A stretch of DNA of 64,000 bases, from contig NZ_JAYGHH010000002.1 of the NCBI RefSeq assembly GCF_034931045.1, positions 186,001 through 250,000 on the forward strand. Direction: 5' to 3'. Under the pieces are notes generated by a model that was not told the origin of the DNA, did not search any database, and worked only from the letters and a program-made list of their open reading frames with translations. Position 1 is the stretch's first letter; the number at the start of each line of letters is the position of its first letter. This document shows positions 27,516-37,476 of the stretch, piece after piece. This DNA comes from Nodularia sp034931045 (GTDB lineage: Bacteria; Cyanobacteriota; Cyanobacteriia; Cyanobacteriales; Nostocaceae). The position numbers and the translations under genes are program-made.

Positions 27516-28559
27516 CTACATATTGCGGGAATGCCCACTGATCACACGTTTGAGCTGTTCAAAGTTTTCTAATACACGGCCTGTACCCAGCACGACACAA
27601 CACAGAGGATCTGCGGCAATGTGAGTCACTATCCCGGTTTCATGGCTAATTAGGGTATCTATGCCTTTGAGTAAAGCACCACCACCAGCTAACATGATTC
27701 CTCTGTCAATAATATCTGAGGCCAATTCTGGAGGCGTGCGTTCCAGTGTCCGCTTCACAGCTTCTATGATCACTGATAGCGGTTCCAACATACATTCACG
27801 AATTTCTGGACCTTTGAGTGTGACAGTTCTTGGTAAGCCAGAAAGCAAGTGTAAGCCTCTAACTTCCATCATGGCATCATTATCATCATTAGTTGGATAC
27901 GCGGAAGCAATGCGAATCTTGATATCTTCAGCAGTCCGTTCGCCAATCACTAAGTTATGAACTTTTTTCAGATACATCATGATGCATTCAGTTAATTCAT
28001 CACCAGCGATGCGGACTGATTCACTGATGACAGTACCCTGAAGACTCAGTACGGCAACTTCTGTTGTGCCGCCACCAATATCAATAATCATATTGCCTGT
28101 TGCTTCGGAAATAGGTAGCCCAGATCCTATTGCTGCTGCCATTGGCTCATCAATTAAATACACTTCTCCAGCCCCAGCATCGATGGATGCATTCATCACA
28201 GCGCGTCTTTCTACCCCTGTAACACCACTGGGTATGCCAATGACAATTCGAGGTTTAATCAGTGATTTACCTTCATTTACTCGCTGAATAAAGTGTTTTA
28301 ACATCAGCTCGGCTATCTCAAAATCAGCGATTACACCATCACGCAAAGGGCGGAGGGCAATCACATTTCCAGGTGTACGTCCGAGCATTTTTTTGGCTTC
28401 TTCCCCTACTGCCAGTGCTACTTTTTCGTTCTGATCAATAGCAACTACAGAAGGTTCTTGGAGTACAATGCCTTTACCAGATAAATAAACTAGGGTGTTG
28501 GCAGTACCGAGGTCGATACCCATGTCCCATGATGAGCGAAAGTTCCTAAAAAGCCCCAC
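27516..28559 (-). CDS. mreB: Actin-like cell-shape protein MreB
   Basis: This 347-aa bacterial actin has nucleotide-binding motifs: phosphate 1 (GIDLGTANTLVYL), phosphate 2 (IDIGGGTTEVAVLSL) and the adenosine motif (MLAGGGALLKGIDTL). Its length is standard. Translation appears to start at a GTG at 28559; no strong ribosome site is seen. It is first gene of mreBCD. The 331-bp divergent region to ssb (28560-28890) is AT-rich and probably carries promoters for both; I saw no other gene in it. Confidence 0.98.
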   Translation of the reverse strand: MGLFRNFRSSWDMGIDLGTANTLVYLSGKGIVLQEPSVVAIDQNEKVALAVGEEAKKMLGRTPGNVIALRPLRDGVIADFEIAELMLKHFIQRVNEGKSLIKPRIVIGIPSGVTGVERRAVMNASIDAGAGEVYLIDEPMAAAIGSGLPISEATGNMIIDIGGGTTEVAVLSLQGTVISESVRIAGDELTECIMMYLKKVHNLVIGERTAEDIKIRIASAYPTNDDNDAMMEVRGLHLLSGLPRTVTLKGPEIRECMLEPLSVIIEAVKRTLERTPPELASDIIDRGIMLAGGGALLKGIDTLISHETGIVTHIAADPLCCVVLGTGRVLENFEQLKRVISGHSRNM

Positions 28560-28890
28560 GCGTCTCTACGCCCCTTATTTGCGATACTTGTTAGCGAAAA
28601 ACTGTTAGAGTTAATTATGCCGGATTGTATGATGTTTTTTACCTTGAGTCCAGCAGGCAAGCTATTTTCTGAGAACCTTAAGCTATTCTTTTTGGGTCTT
28701 AGGTGTCCATTTTCTTGATATTCTCTAACTATTTAAATATATTCGGATAGTTTTTTATTTGTTCAAGTAATTTTGCTCATTTTTATCCGCAGTTTTATTG
28801 TTAAGTTTTTAACATATTTTCAATGTGTTTACAATCCGCTATGATACATATCAAAAAATAGCAGTAAATTTGTACTAAAAAGTAACACCC

Positions 28891-29253
28891 ATGAGCATTA
28901 ACATTGTCACCCTTGTTGGTCGTGTCGGCGGCGATCCAGACATTAAATATTTCGAGTCTGGTAAAGTTCTTTGTAAATTAACCCTAGCAGTGAATCGGCG
29001 ATCGCGTGAAGGCGAACATACTGACTGGTTCAATTTAGAACTGTGGGGAAAAACAGCAGAGGTAGCCGGCAACTATATCCGCAAGGGTAAGCAAATTGCT
29101 GTTAAAGGTTCCTTAAAGTTTGACACATGGAAAGACCGCCAAACAGGAGCCGACCGTTCTAGTCCAGTCATTCAAGTAGAGCAATTAGATTTGTTAGGTT
29201 CTAAGCGTGATACAGAAAACGGAATGGCAGATATGTCATCAGAACACTTTTAA
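28891..29253 (+). CDS. ssb: Single-stranded DNA-binding protein lacking the acidic tail
   Basis: This 120-aa OB-fold SSB begins MSINIVTLVGRVGGDPDIKY and contains WFNLELWGKTAEVAGNYIRKG with the DNA-binding Trp residues. It stops soon after the OB fold and ends MSSEHF, without the acidic DDxPF-like tip that recruits partners in full SSBs. Anabaena has tail-less SSB-like proteins, one of which (alr0088, from memory) lies next to mreB as here. It should bind single-stranded DNA but may not dock repair proteins. Confidence 0.93.
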   Translation: MSINIVTLVGRVGGDPDIKYFESGKVLCKLTLAVNRRSREGEHTDWFNLELWGKTAEVAGNYIRKGKQIAVKGSLKFDTWKDRQTGADRSSPVIQVEQLDLLGSKRDTENGMADMSSEHF

Positions 29254-29273
29254 TCATTGTCAATGACCAATGA

Positions 29274-30020
29274 CTAATAACTAATTTGCAGTGTCACAGA
29301 TGCTTCTACTTGCTGTTCACCACCAATTACAGGAGTGGAAGCATCAGCACTAGATAACTTAGCAACCTCAGCACGTTGTAACATCGGTGGTGGGGGCGCA
29401 CTGGCACCATTAATTTGAATACTTACCACTTCCTTTGCCTGTAAACCCAGGGTACTAAAAACAGCATTAGCTTGTTGTTGAGCATCTTGAGTGGCTTGTC
29501 TGAGAGCTTGTTGTTGAGCAGAGGCGATCGCCTGATCACTAGCAATAAAACTAACACCATTGATTTGAGTTGCACCAACTTTCACCGCTTCATCTAAAAG
29601 CAGACCAACTTGATCAGTAGCAATACGAAAACTCACAGTATTATTAGCAGCATATCCAGTAATTCGTTGCACGTTATCAGTGTAACTATAAACTGGATTT
29701 AGGCGGATACCAGTAGTTTGTAATTTTTCCACATTCCGGTTTTTGAGCAAAGCGACCACAGCTGATGACCTGCGAGCCGCATCTTGTTGTGCTGACTCTG
29801 ACGTTTTACCCTGAACCTCTACAGACAAACTGACTTGTGTCAAGGTGGTAGGAATTGTTTCCACGCCACGACCGCTAACTGTCAAAGTTCGCCACAATTT
29901 TTCTCTTTCCTGGGCTAAACCAGGTGGGATAAAAATTATACATACTAATAAAGTTAGTGGTAAGATTTTTCCACAGTTTCCAGCCCGAAGCCGAAAACCG
30001 GATAAAGCGGTTCCATACAT
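29274..30020 (-). CDS. SIMPL (DUF541) domain secreted protein
   Basis: This 248-aa protein has an N-terminal signal or anchor (about 15-36, ending GLAQ), then a SIMPL/DUF541 domain: LTVSGRGVETIPTTLTQVSL, VQGKTSESAQQDAARRS, VYSYTDNVQRITGYAANNTV. Related proteins are periplasmic or outer-membrane associated, with poorly defined roles, some linked to oxidative stress. It converges with ssb (20 bp apart). The tail is rich in VSIQINGA / VEASVTLQISY strands. Confidence 0.88.
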   Translation of the reverse strand: MYGTALSGFRLRAGNCGKILPLTLLVCIIFIPPGLAQEREKLWRTLTVSGRGVETIPTTLTQVSLSVEVQGKTSESAQQDAARRSSAVVALLKNRNVEKLQTTGIRLNPVYSYTDNVQRITGYAANNTVSFRIATDQVGLLLDEAVKVGATQINGVSFIASDQAIASAQQQALRQATQDAQQQANAVFSTLGLQAKEVVSIQINGASAPPPPMLQRAEVAKLSSADASTPVIGGEQQVEASVTLQISY

Positions 30021-30245
30021 AAAATTTGCACTCCTCTGAAAACGTATCTCGTAATTCGCAGTTAACTGTCAACTATTGCTATTTCCGAACTATTTTGAAC
30101 TCACTGCTTTTTTGTAAAGAAGCGAGCAATCGCGTCTGTACAATTTTTGATATGTTCTTAGTTTGACACTGCCATAGTCAGAAGTAAGAACGGTTACATT
30201 TTTGGAAACTAAAAAAATTAGATTAAAACTTGTGGAGATGCTTCA

Positions 30246-30659
30246 ATGGCATACTGGCTACTAAAAACTGAACCAAAAAACTATTCCTACTTTAATTTAG
30301 AACAGGATGGTAGTACAGTTTGGGATGGGGTGAATAATGCTCTAGCGCTCAAACATATACGCAATATGCTTATTGGCGACTTAGCATTGATTTATCATAC
30401 AGGGAGCGAACGACAAATTATTGGTATAGCAGAGGTGGTTAGTCACCCTTATGCCGATCCAACATTAAACGATGCCAAACGGGTAGTTGTGGATATCAAG
30501 GCACTCAGAAGAGTCTCTATACCTCTGACACTAGCCCAAATTAAACAAAATGGAGAATTTACAGAATTTGACCTGCTGCGGCTGCCTAGACTCTCTGTTG
30601 TGCCAGTATCAGAATCTAATTGGCAACGCCTGATTTCATTAACTAACAGCACAGAATAA
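30246..30659 (+). CDS. EVE domain protein
   Basis: This 137-aa protein is a complete EVE (PUA-like) domain: MAYWLLKTEPKNYSYFNLEQ, VWDGVNNALALKHIRNMLIG, YHTGSERQIIGIAEVV. EVE domains bind modified bases in DNA or RNA and occur alone or with defence proteins. Ribosome site GGAGAT lies about six bases before ATG 30246. It stands alone, 96 bp upstream of the antiporter gene. Confidence 0.93.
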   Translation: MAYWLLKTEPKNYSYFNLEQDGSTVWDGVNNALALKHIRNMLIGDLALIYHTGSERQIIGIAEVVSHPYADPTLNDAKRVVVDIKALRRVSIPLTLAQIKQNGEFTEFDLLRLPRLSVVPVSESNWQRLISLTNSTE

Positions 30660-30755
30660 TTTCACAGATATCTTAAAATATATCTTGTTTTCTATAAAGG
30701 AGTAAAAATAAGAGAAGGATTTTCGCAGCACACATTAGGATTTTTGCACAACATA

Positions 30756-32246
30756 ATGCAGTTTTTAGATGCAATCAACGTATATTTTCCCCTGCTGGCA
30801 AGTACAACCGAAACAGCAGACAGTTCAATGGTGATCGGCGCAGTACTATTGAGTTTAGTAGTCATATATTTGTCTAGTAAACTTGGTGGTGAGTTATCTA
30901 ACCGAGTAGGTTTACCGCCCGTCTTAGGTGAACTCTTAGGAGGTGTGGTTGTGGGCATCTCTGTTTTGCATCTGTTGGTGTTTCCAGAAGGTGGGACAGA
31001 CAGTTCTAACTCTGTGATCATGACATTCCTGCAAATTACTGCGGGTTTAACTCCTGAAGCTACCCCAGCCGTATTTGAGGCACAATCAGAAGTCATTTCC
31101 GTCTTAGCAGAATTGGGTGTAATTATTCTGCTATTTGAAATTGGTTTGGAGTCGAACTTAAAAGACTTGATCTCAGTGGGGGCCCAAGCTGCCGTCGTCG
31201 CAGTAGTGGGGGTAGTAGCACCTTTTACAGCTGGGACTGTGGGACTGATGCTGTTGTTTGGTGTCGGTGCTGTACCAGCAATTTTTGCCGGAGCGGCTTT
31301 GACTGCCACTAGTATTGGCATTACTTCCAAGGTGCTTTCGGAATTAGGAAAACTCACGTCCAAAGAGGGGCAGATTATTTTGGGTGCTGCTGTCATGGAT
31401 GATGTATTAGGAATCATCGTTCTCGCAGTAGTCGCCAGCCTCGCTAAAGATGGTGCAGTAGATGTGAGCAACGTGATTTATCTGATTATCAGCGCCACTG
31501 GTTTTCTCATCGGTGCTGTCGTACTAGGTAATATTTTTAACAAAACCTTTGTAGCGATCGCTGACCAACTCAAAACACGTGGCGAACTGGTGATACCAGC
31601 ATTCATCTTTGCCTTTGCTATGGCATACTTAGCCTCAGTCATCCAATTAGAAGCCATCTTGGGAGCTTTTGCGGCGGGTTTAGTCTTAGAGGAAACCGAT
31701 AAACGCAAAGAATTGCAAAAGCAAGTTATACCCATTGCCGATATGCTAGTGCCAATTTTCTTTGTGACTGTTGGGGCAAAAACCGACTTAGGAGTCTTGA
31801 ACCCAGCCATCCCCAGCAACCGGGAAGGTTTAATTATGGCAATTTTCCTGATCGGAGTGGCCATTATCGGTAAAGTAATTACAGGTTTCAGCGTCTTTGG
31901 TCAACCCCAAATCAACCGTTTAGCAATTGGTGTGGGGATGATTCCTCGCGGTGAAGTTGGGTTGGTTTTTGCTGGTGTCGGTGCTGCCAGTGGTGTTCTT
32001 TCTAAATCACTGGGGGCGGCAATTATCATGATGGTGATCACTACGACCTTTTTAGCTCCCCCATTGTTACGGTTCGTATTTCCCGAATCAGATAACTTAG
32101 TCGCAGATTCAGACAAACTGATTTTAGACGCAGCCACCGGGACACCGTTAATCGCCGAAACACCTCCATCGATAGTTTCTACCATCAATAATGGTAAAGA
32201 TCGGGAAAACAACCCAGATAATGGAGATAATTCATTAAAAAGCTAA
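30756..32246 (+). CDS. CPA2-family Na+(K+)/H+ antiporter
   Basis: This 496-aa protein has about 12 membrane segments and a hydrophilic tail (about 455-496). Typical motifs include GLPPVLGELLGGVVVGISVL, LLFEIGLESNLKDL, and GAAVMDDVLGIIVLAVVAS with the paired Asp of the ion site. The fit is to the KefB/NhaS3 group of cyanobacteria, which exchange Na+ or K+ for H+ across plasma or thylakoid membranes. The frame opens at a TTG at 30744, but ATG 30756 is more likely. Ion specificity cannot be read from sequence. Confidence 0.9.
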   Translation: MQFLDAINVYFPLLASTTETADSSMVIGAVLLSLVVIYLSSKLGGELSNRVGLPPVLGELLGGVVVGISVLHLLVFPEGGTDSSNSVIMTFLQITAGLTPEATPAVFEAQSEVISVLAELGVIILLFEIGLESNLKDLISVGAQAAVVAVVGVVAPFTAGTVGLMLLFGVGAVPAIFAGAALTATSIGITSKVLSELGKLTSKEGQIILGAAVMDDVLGIIVLAVVASLAKDGAVDVSNVIYLIISATGFLIGAVVLGNIFNKTFVAIADQLKTRGELVIPAFIFAFAMAYLASVIQLEAILGAFAAGLVLEETDKRKELQKQVIPIADMLVPIFFVTVGAKTDLGVLNPAIPSNREGLIMAIFLIGVAIIGKVITGFSVFGQPQINRLAIGVGMIPRGEVGLVFAGVGAASGVLSKSLGAAIIMMVITTTFLAPPLLRFVFPESDNLVADSDKLILDAATGTPLIAETPPSIVSTINNGKDRENNPDNGDNSLKS

Positions 32247-32268
32247 GTAAGTTCAAAGGGATAGGGAA

Positions 32269-32416
32269 CTAGCACCGCAGGGCAGAAGTCAGGAGGGGCA
32301 TATTGCAATACCCTCGGACAACATTCAAAAGTTAAAAGGCTGATTGTATAGTCTTTTCATTGACTTTGAATGATTGGTTTATTTACGCCGTGTTGTCCGA
32401 GGAGCTAAGAACTAGT
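32269..32416 (+). repeat. Hairpin-type interspersed repeat, copy B
   Basis: Outer parts match 23787-23880 (CTAGCACCGCAGGGCAGAAG at the left; TGAATGATTGGTTTATTTAC and GCCGTGTTGTCC at the right), while the centre differs. It lies 22 bp after the antiporter stop. The rest of the 840-bp gap to amiC holds the MITE at 32636-32726 and otherwise no gene that I can see. Confidence 0.55.
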
Positions 32417-32635
32417 AAATAGTTTTTCTCATATTCAATCCCCAATCCCCAACCCCCAACTTCCAGAAACATAACCTACTAATCTCCGTCCTGAACAACT
32501 ATCAATTTTAGTTTTTGTCTCACTACTATTAGCATTCAAAATGTTATTTTTTGCAAATCTTGTCCGGCTTTATAACGTTAACTTAGATACTTTAATCCAA
32601 TTAGCCTTCAGTGATGCCAAGCTTAATTACATCGC

Positions 32636-32726
32636 AGGACTTACGCAAGAACTCTCTAAAACCCTCTTAACTTTGTGTCCTTTGTGTCCTTTGCGGTTCG
32701 TTTTTTCATAATTTTGCGTAAGTCCT
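32636..32726 (+). mobile_element. 91-bp MITE with perfect 13-bp terminal inverted repeats and target duplication
   Basis: The element starts AGGACTTACGCAA and ends TTGCGTAAGTCCT, a perfect inverted repeat. It is flanked by ACATCG on both sides (32629-32634 and 32728-32733), which looks like a target-site duplication, with one extra base between repeat and element at each end. The inside carries the CTTTGTGTCC core shared with the elements at 14826 and 61401. Confidence 0.8.
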
Positions 32727-33086
32727 AACATCGATTAAAAGTAGTGGAAAATTTTACTCAAAACATTGATTATTTGTCAGCCGTAACACAAATAAGTCCC
32801 AGTCAAAAGGCTGGCTCAAATATCACTCATCAATCTTGAGTGGGTATAGTTAATTCTGGTGATACTCTTGTTGGATCTGAAATACTTTACTCTAGCGAAT
32901 ATTATATCCTGATAGGATGGCAAAGTTAGAGGGCATACTAGCAACTTAAGCCATTAATTGTGTCTTTATAACAGCAAAAAAGTCACATAAGTCTCAAAGA
33001 TCAAGATTAGGTTGTAACAGTGTGATGATTAGCCAATATTTTGAGATATTGATGGCTCCCATGAACGCGAATCAGGAGAAAGGATT

Positions 33087-34982
33087 GTGAAATTACACTG
33101 GTTATTACCCAGCACTGTAGGAACTATCGTCTTACTATCGTCGCCGGCTGTAGCAGCAAGACTGGAATCTTGGCGTTTTGATGCCAATCAAAATCGTCTG
33201 GAAATTAACACAAACAGCGCTGTTCAACCCCAAGCACAACTGATATTCAACCCTACACGTCTGGTGATTGATTTACCCGGCACCACCTTTGGACGGCCGC
33301 AGTCTACACAGCAGGTAGGTGGTGCGATTCGTGTTGTTCGTGTGGGGCAGTTTAACCCACAAACAACGCGCCTAGTTGTGGAACTCAATCCTGGCTATAC
33401 CTTAGACCCCCAGCAGGTGCAATTTGAAAACGTCAGTGCCAATCGTTGGAGAGTACAATTACCAAGGCCAACATCAGAACAAGCAGAAACTTCTTCTAGA
33501 AATATCTACAGTGTGGTAACTGTTGACTCCCCTCCTGATACCAAACCAGAATTTTCTAATCAAGTTGCCAGCGCCACACCGGGAACTACTCAAATTCAGA
33601 AGTTACAGGTAACAGGAGATGGGTTCTTTTTACGAACTAGTGGTGGCAATCCTCAAGTTAAAATAAATCGCAGCCGCGATCGCAATACCATTTTTATGGA
33701 TATCGCCAACGCGAATTTATCATCCAGTCTGAAGCAGCGAAATAGTGAAATTAACAGACATGGTGTTAATCGCGTCGAATTCACTGCCTTAAACAGCCAA
33801 CCACCTGGTGTCCGCATGACCTTGCGGGTAAACAAAGATAGCCCAGACTGGAACGCAACTAATAGTAGCGCTGGAGGTTTGGTGGTTTTGCCTTCTCGTG
33901 TGGTTAGACTACCAGGAAATAACAGTTCCAATAACTCTCAAAACAATCAACCCGCAGCCTCCTCTAGTTCCAACAGACCAGTTGCCAATAATTCGCCAGC
34001 CACAATTCAGTCTGTGGAATTGGGTAACAATGACACACAATTACTAATTAGATCCGATCAAAAACTCAATGCCACAAGTGGATGGGATAGATCCTCTGGT
34101 TTGTTCCGAATAACTATTCCCAATGCTAAGTTAGCCGCCAACGTGACAGGCCCAAATTTTAGTGCCAACAGTCCTATCCTCCGGGTACGTTTGCAACCTC
34201 AAGGTAATTCAGTAGTTGTTCTAGTACAACCAGCATCGGGAGTGCAAATTGGGGAACTAAACCAAGTTAGTAACCAGATTTTGGCTTTACAATTACAAGG
34301 CTCTCGTCGTCCGCGCCTAGTTTCCCCTCCAGTACCCCCAGTGGCGTTACCACCCCTACCACCACCAAACCAAGGGCAATTACCAAGTCCAACCGCTCCT
34401 CCCCCAACTAGACCCCAGCCAGCGCCGCGTCCTGCACCGAAAACTAGAGCAGTAGTAATGATTGATCCCGGACACGGTGGTCGGGACCCAGGGGCAATCG
34501 GGATTGGCGGACTCCGTGAGAAGGATGTAATTTTGCCAATTAGCAAAAGGGTAGCAGCGATTTTGCAGCAGAATGGTGTACAAGCAGTACTAACGCGTGA
34601 TTCTGACTATTTCGTCAGCTTACAAGGACGAGTCAATTTAGCAGAACGAGCTAATGCTGATTTATTTGTCAGCATCCATGCTAATGCTATCAGTATGAGT
34701 CGTCCAGAGGTCAATGGTTTGGAAACATATTATTACGACAGTGGCCAGAGTCTAGCTAGCTCCATTCATAACAGCATTCTTCAAAATGTCACTGTTAGAG
34801 ATAGAAAGGTGCGGCGAGCCAGATTTTACGTCCTCAGAAAAAGCTCTATGCCATCAGTTCTAGTAGAAGTGGGTTTTGTCACAGGCGCACAGGATGCGGC
34901 TAGGCTGAGAACCACAGCTTACCAAAATCAAATGGCCGATGGAATTGCTCGTGGTATTCTCCAGCATCTACAACGAAGATAA
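33087..34982 (+). CDS. amiC: AMIN-domain N-acetylmuramoyl-L-alanine amidase
   Basis: This is a 631-aa secreted cell-wall amidase. It has a signal peptide (about 1-23), an N-terminal AMIN domain (about 25-125), two more AMIN-like beta regions (about 185-270 and 303-395), a Pro-rich linker (about 413-448), then Amidase_3 (about 452-631) with zinc and catalytic residues in IDPGHGGRDPG, GLREKDV, SIHANA and LVEVGF. It starts at GTG 33087 with AGGAG at 33074-33078. AmiC proteins drill septal nanopores and split septa in filamentous cyanobacteria. Only one amiC copy is present here, whereas I recall a tandem pair in Anabaena PCC 7120. murI follows. Confidence 0.96.
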   Translation: MKLHWLLPSTVGTIVLLSSPAVAARLESWRFDANQNRLEINTNSAVQPQAQLIFNPTRLVIDLPGTTFGRPQSTQQVGGAIRVVRVGQFNPQTTRLVVELNPGYTLDPQQVQFENVSANRWRVQLPRPTSEQAETSSRNIYSVVTVDSPPDTKPEFSNQVASATPGTTQIQKLQVTGDGFFLRTSGGNPQVKINRSRDRNTIFMDIANANLSSSLKQRNSEINRHGVNRVEFTALNSQPPGVRMTLRVNKDSPDWNATNSSAGGLVVLPSRVVRLPGNNSSNNSQNNQPAASSSSNRPVANNSPATIQSVELGNNDTQLLIRSDQKLNATSGWDRSSGLFRITIPNAKLAANVTGPNFSANSPILRVRLQPQGNSVVVLVQPASGVQIGELNQVSNQILALQLQGSRRPRLVSPPVPPVALPPLPPPNQGQLPSPTAPPPTRPQPAPRPAPKTRAVVMIDPGHGGRDPGAIGIGGLREKDVILPISKRVAAILQQNGVQAVLTRDSDYFVSLQGRVNLAERANADLFVSIHANAISMSRPEVNGLETYYYDSGQSLASSIHNSILQNVTVRDRKVRRARFYVLRKSSMPSVLVEVGFVTGAQDAARLRTTAYQNQMADGIARGILQHLQRR

Positions 34983-35125
34983 GTAATTTAGTTCTGTTGA
35001 GTGTCTTCTGATACTGTTATGGAAAAATACTCATTTAGCAGGATGACAAAATTAAAACAATGTGATAGATTACTTACCCATTAGCCGTGGCTTTAATACT
35101 AGCGAAAAAGTTTTTGCTGCAAAGG

Positions 35126-35165
35126 AAATTCTGATCTGTGAAAGCCGCAGGTCAGAATTTTATTT
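35126..35165 (+). terminator. Rho-independent-type terminator after amiC
   Basis: A 13-bp stem (AAATTCTGATCTG / CAGGTCAGAATTT, one G-U type pair) with a 9-base loop is followed by TATTTT. It lies 143 bp after the amiC stop and before murI; the rest of the gap 34983-35291 shows no gene. Confidence 0.65.
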
Positions 35166-35291
35166 TCATAGCCGAAGATGATGCAGTGATAGTGCTGGCC
35201 AAAATTGGTAATATTAAAAGTTGGAAAATGCCTCTAGCGCCTTCATTCGGAACAACAGTTTGAATCCTCTTAACTTTAGTCAGAGGGTGTG

Positions 35292-36230
35292 ATGCATTCA
35301 CTATCAGTCAAAAAGTCATTAAGTCCAACGTCTAACCTAACTGTAAACCTAAATCAATATCTACCTGTGTATTCATCCTCCATATTTGATGACAATTTTC
35401 ACGATTTTTCTGATCAAGAACCTCAACGCTCCCCAATTGGCGTTTTTGACAGTGGTGTGGGTGGGCTGACAGTTCTGCGACAACTTTATCGCCATCTACC
35501 TAATGAATCTATTATTTATTTTGGAGATACAGCTCGCTTGCCTTATGGCATTCGTTCACAAGCAGAAATTTTACAATATGTGCGCGAAATCCTGAACTGG
35601 ATGCAACAGCAACGTGTAAAAATGGTGATTATGGCTTGTAATACTAGCTCTGCCCTGGCACTAGAAATAGTCCGGAGGGAATTTAGTCTGCCTATTATCG
35701 GAGTCATTTTACCGGGAGCGAAAGCAGCTGTTTTAGAAGGAAAACGTATCGGTGTAATTGCTACCCCAGCTACGGCTAAGAGTAATGCCTATCGCCACGC
35801 AATTCTCGAAATTAATCCGAATGTTCAAGTATGGCAAGTCAGTTGTCCTGAGTTCGTGCCACTCATTGAGCAAAATCGCATCAATGATCCTTACACTCAT
35901 GAAGTAGCACGCTCATATTTAGAACCATTAATACAGCAAGAAATTGATACCTTAGTTTATGGCTGTACTCATTATCCCCATCTCGCGCCAGTATTGCGAT
36001 CGCTTCTTTCCTCTCAAGTTAAACTAATTGACCCAGCTGTTCACGTCGTCGCAGCTTGTAATCAAGAGTTAGACCTACTCGGTTTAAGCAATACACACCC
36101 TCCACTACCAACTCGCTTCGCTGTTAGTGGTTGTCCACAACAGTTTGCAAAATCCAGTGTGCAGTGGCTAGGCCATACTCCCACTGTTGAGCTTGTGGAT
36201 TTTACTGATACCGCAGTTTCCCAATTTTAA
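35292..36230 (+). CDS. murI: Glutamate racemase
   Basis: MurI interconverts L- and D-glutamate for peptidoglycan. The protein (312 aa) has the conserved start of the enzyme at GVFDSGVGGLTVLRQLYRHL (about residues 51-70), the first catalytic Cys in MACNTSSAL (about C116) and the second in YGCTHYPHL (about 226). The first 45-50 residues (Ser/Asn-rich, begins MHSLSVKKSLSPTSN) extend beyond the usual N-terminus, with no later ATG available before the core; a GTG at about residue 26 could be used. It follows amiC on the same strand. Confidence 0.96.
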   Translation: MHSLSVKKSLSPTSNLTVNLNQYLPVYSSSIFDDNFHDFSDQEPQRSPIGVFDSGVGGLTVLRQLYRHLPNESIIYFGDTARLPYGIRSQAEILQYVREILNWMQQQRVKMVIMACNTSSALALEIVRREFSLPIIGVILPGAKAAVLEGKRIGVIATPATAKSNAYRHAILEINPNVQVWQVSCPEFVPLIEQNRINDPYTHEVARSYLEPLIQQEIDTLVYGCTHYPHLAPVLRSLLSSQVKLIDPAVHVVAACNQELDLLGLSNTHPPLPTRFAVSGCPQQFAKSSVQWLGHTPTVELVDFTDTAVSQF

Positions 36231-36272
36231 TAGTCATGACTAGGATGAAATGGATTTACACTCAGCACTCAG

Positions 36273-36458
36273 CTATACCTCAGTTACCTGATGAGTGACT
36301 GATATGTCTTGATTGTGTTCTTCTGGGTTAGTCGCAGGTGAATTTTTCGGAACAGATTTGTTGCCAGTTCTCTTTGCCAGCGCTAATAATAGGTAGACAG
36401 TAAACAAATATCCAGCAGCTAAAATAAAAGTCAACATAGGTATCTTCCCGTAAATCAT
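36273..36458 (-). CDS. Small single-span membrane protein, unknown
   Basis: This protein is about 61 aa from ATG 36458 (or 54 aa from ATG 36437). It has one membrane helix (LTFILAAGYLFTVYLLLALA) and a polar Asn/Glu/His-rich tail. An even longer frame opens at 36521. I do not recognise it; it has the shape of small photosystem or NDH subunits but matches none I know. It converges with murI. Confidence 0.5.
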   Translation of the reverse strand: MIYGKIPMLTFILAAGYLFTVYLLLALAKRTGNKSVPKNSPATNPEEHNQDISVTHQVTEV

Positions 36459-36810
36459 CGTTCTACCAGCACCCTTCTGAATGGAATATGTAATTTTTAA
36501 AATTAGACAAAATTTAACCAACCAAGTTAATCTTGATGGCTGAGTTTGCTATAGTAAACTCTTCCGTAAATTTAAATATCTACGGTTAACTAATAATTAT
36601 TGAACGGGTTTTTGCAGACCACACACCACAACAGTTACATTGCTAAACAGCAATTTTAACTGCACTCCTCAGCAGTCTACTTAGTCTGCATTATTTGCGG
36701 GCATACCTTTATCAAAAGAGCCACTTTAACGCTCAACAGACGCTAAAAGCTGACAGCGAAACCATAAGGATATCGCAAAGCTCAATCTCTAGAGGTTCAG
36801 TTGCCATACG

Positions 36811-36840
36811 AAGAATGAAGAAAAAATTTTCTTCATTCTT
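36811..36840. repeat. Perfect 14-bp inverted repeat in a gene-free kilobase
   Basis: AAGAATGAAGAAAA and TTTTCTTCATTCTT are separated by two A, giving a very tight hairpin at 36811-36840. It lies in the 1-kb gap 36459-37476 between the small membrane protein and sds. That gap has no convincing reading frame. After the hairpin are direct repeats GACGACTTA (about 36851-36870) and then AT-rich DNA up to the sds leader. The hairpin could end a short non-coding RNA. Confidence 0.5.
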
Positions 36841-37476
36841 TAGTTATATCGACGACTTAGACGACTTATTTTAGACGCTCAATAGCAATTAAGTAAAAAT
36901 ACCTAAAAACGGCTTACCTTTGCCAAATGAGTTCTGAAAAATTTAAAATCTCTATATTTTAGCGTAACACAATGATCCTGAGTTTTCAGCCAAGTTTAGG
37001 GTTAAATTTTAAAATTTATAGATACCTAAAAACAAAGCTAGGAGGACTGAGCCATCCCTATTATTGCTAAAGGTATATTTTTTACTCATTCAATTACCGT
37101 ACTAAACACTTTGTCTGATATATTACATATTCCACTTAACCTCCTTGATCACTAACCATACTTTTTCAAGATTTTGATTAAGAAAGTTGTTACAAATATT
37201 TTTGCCAAAGTAATACAGACGGCTTTTGGTTCAAGCTTAAAAAAATTTTTTGTCTGATGCACAGAATATTTTTTTTTGCGGCGTAAGCATAGCTTTAGAC
37301 TGTAACCATAGGGATTCTATCCAATTTACAGTTTTGGCTCATCTGAATTTTTTGCAGAAAAAAGACAGCAAATAAGCAGGTATTCTCTAATCGAAACTTT
37401 GCGCTGGCACAGGGTTATCTTAAAATGAGTGTAGGATATGTAAACTTTCGTAACCTAAGCCAGAGTCCGCCCATCC

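Noticed and set aside
30692..31471. 259-codon minus-strand frame opposite the antiporter
   Set aside because: Thr/Ser/Pro-rich translation typical of the antisense of a membrane protein; the sense gene is certain.
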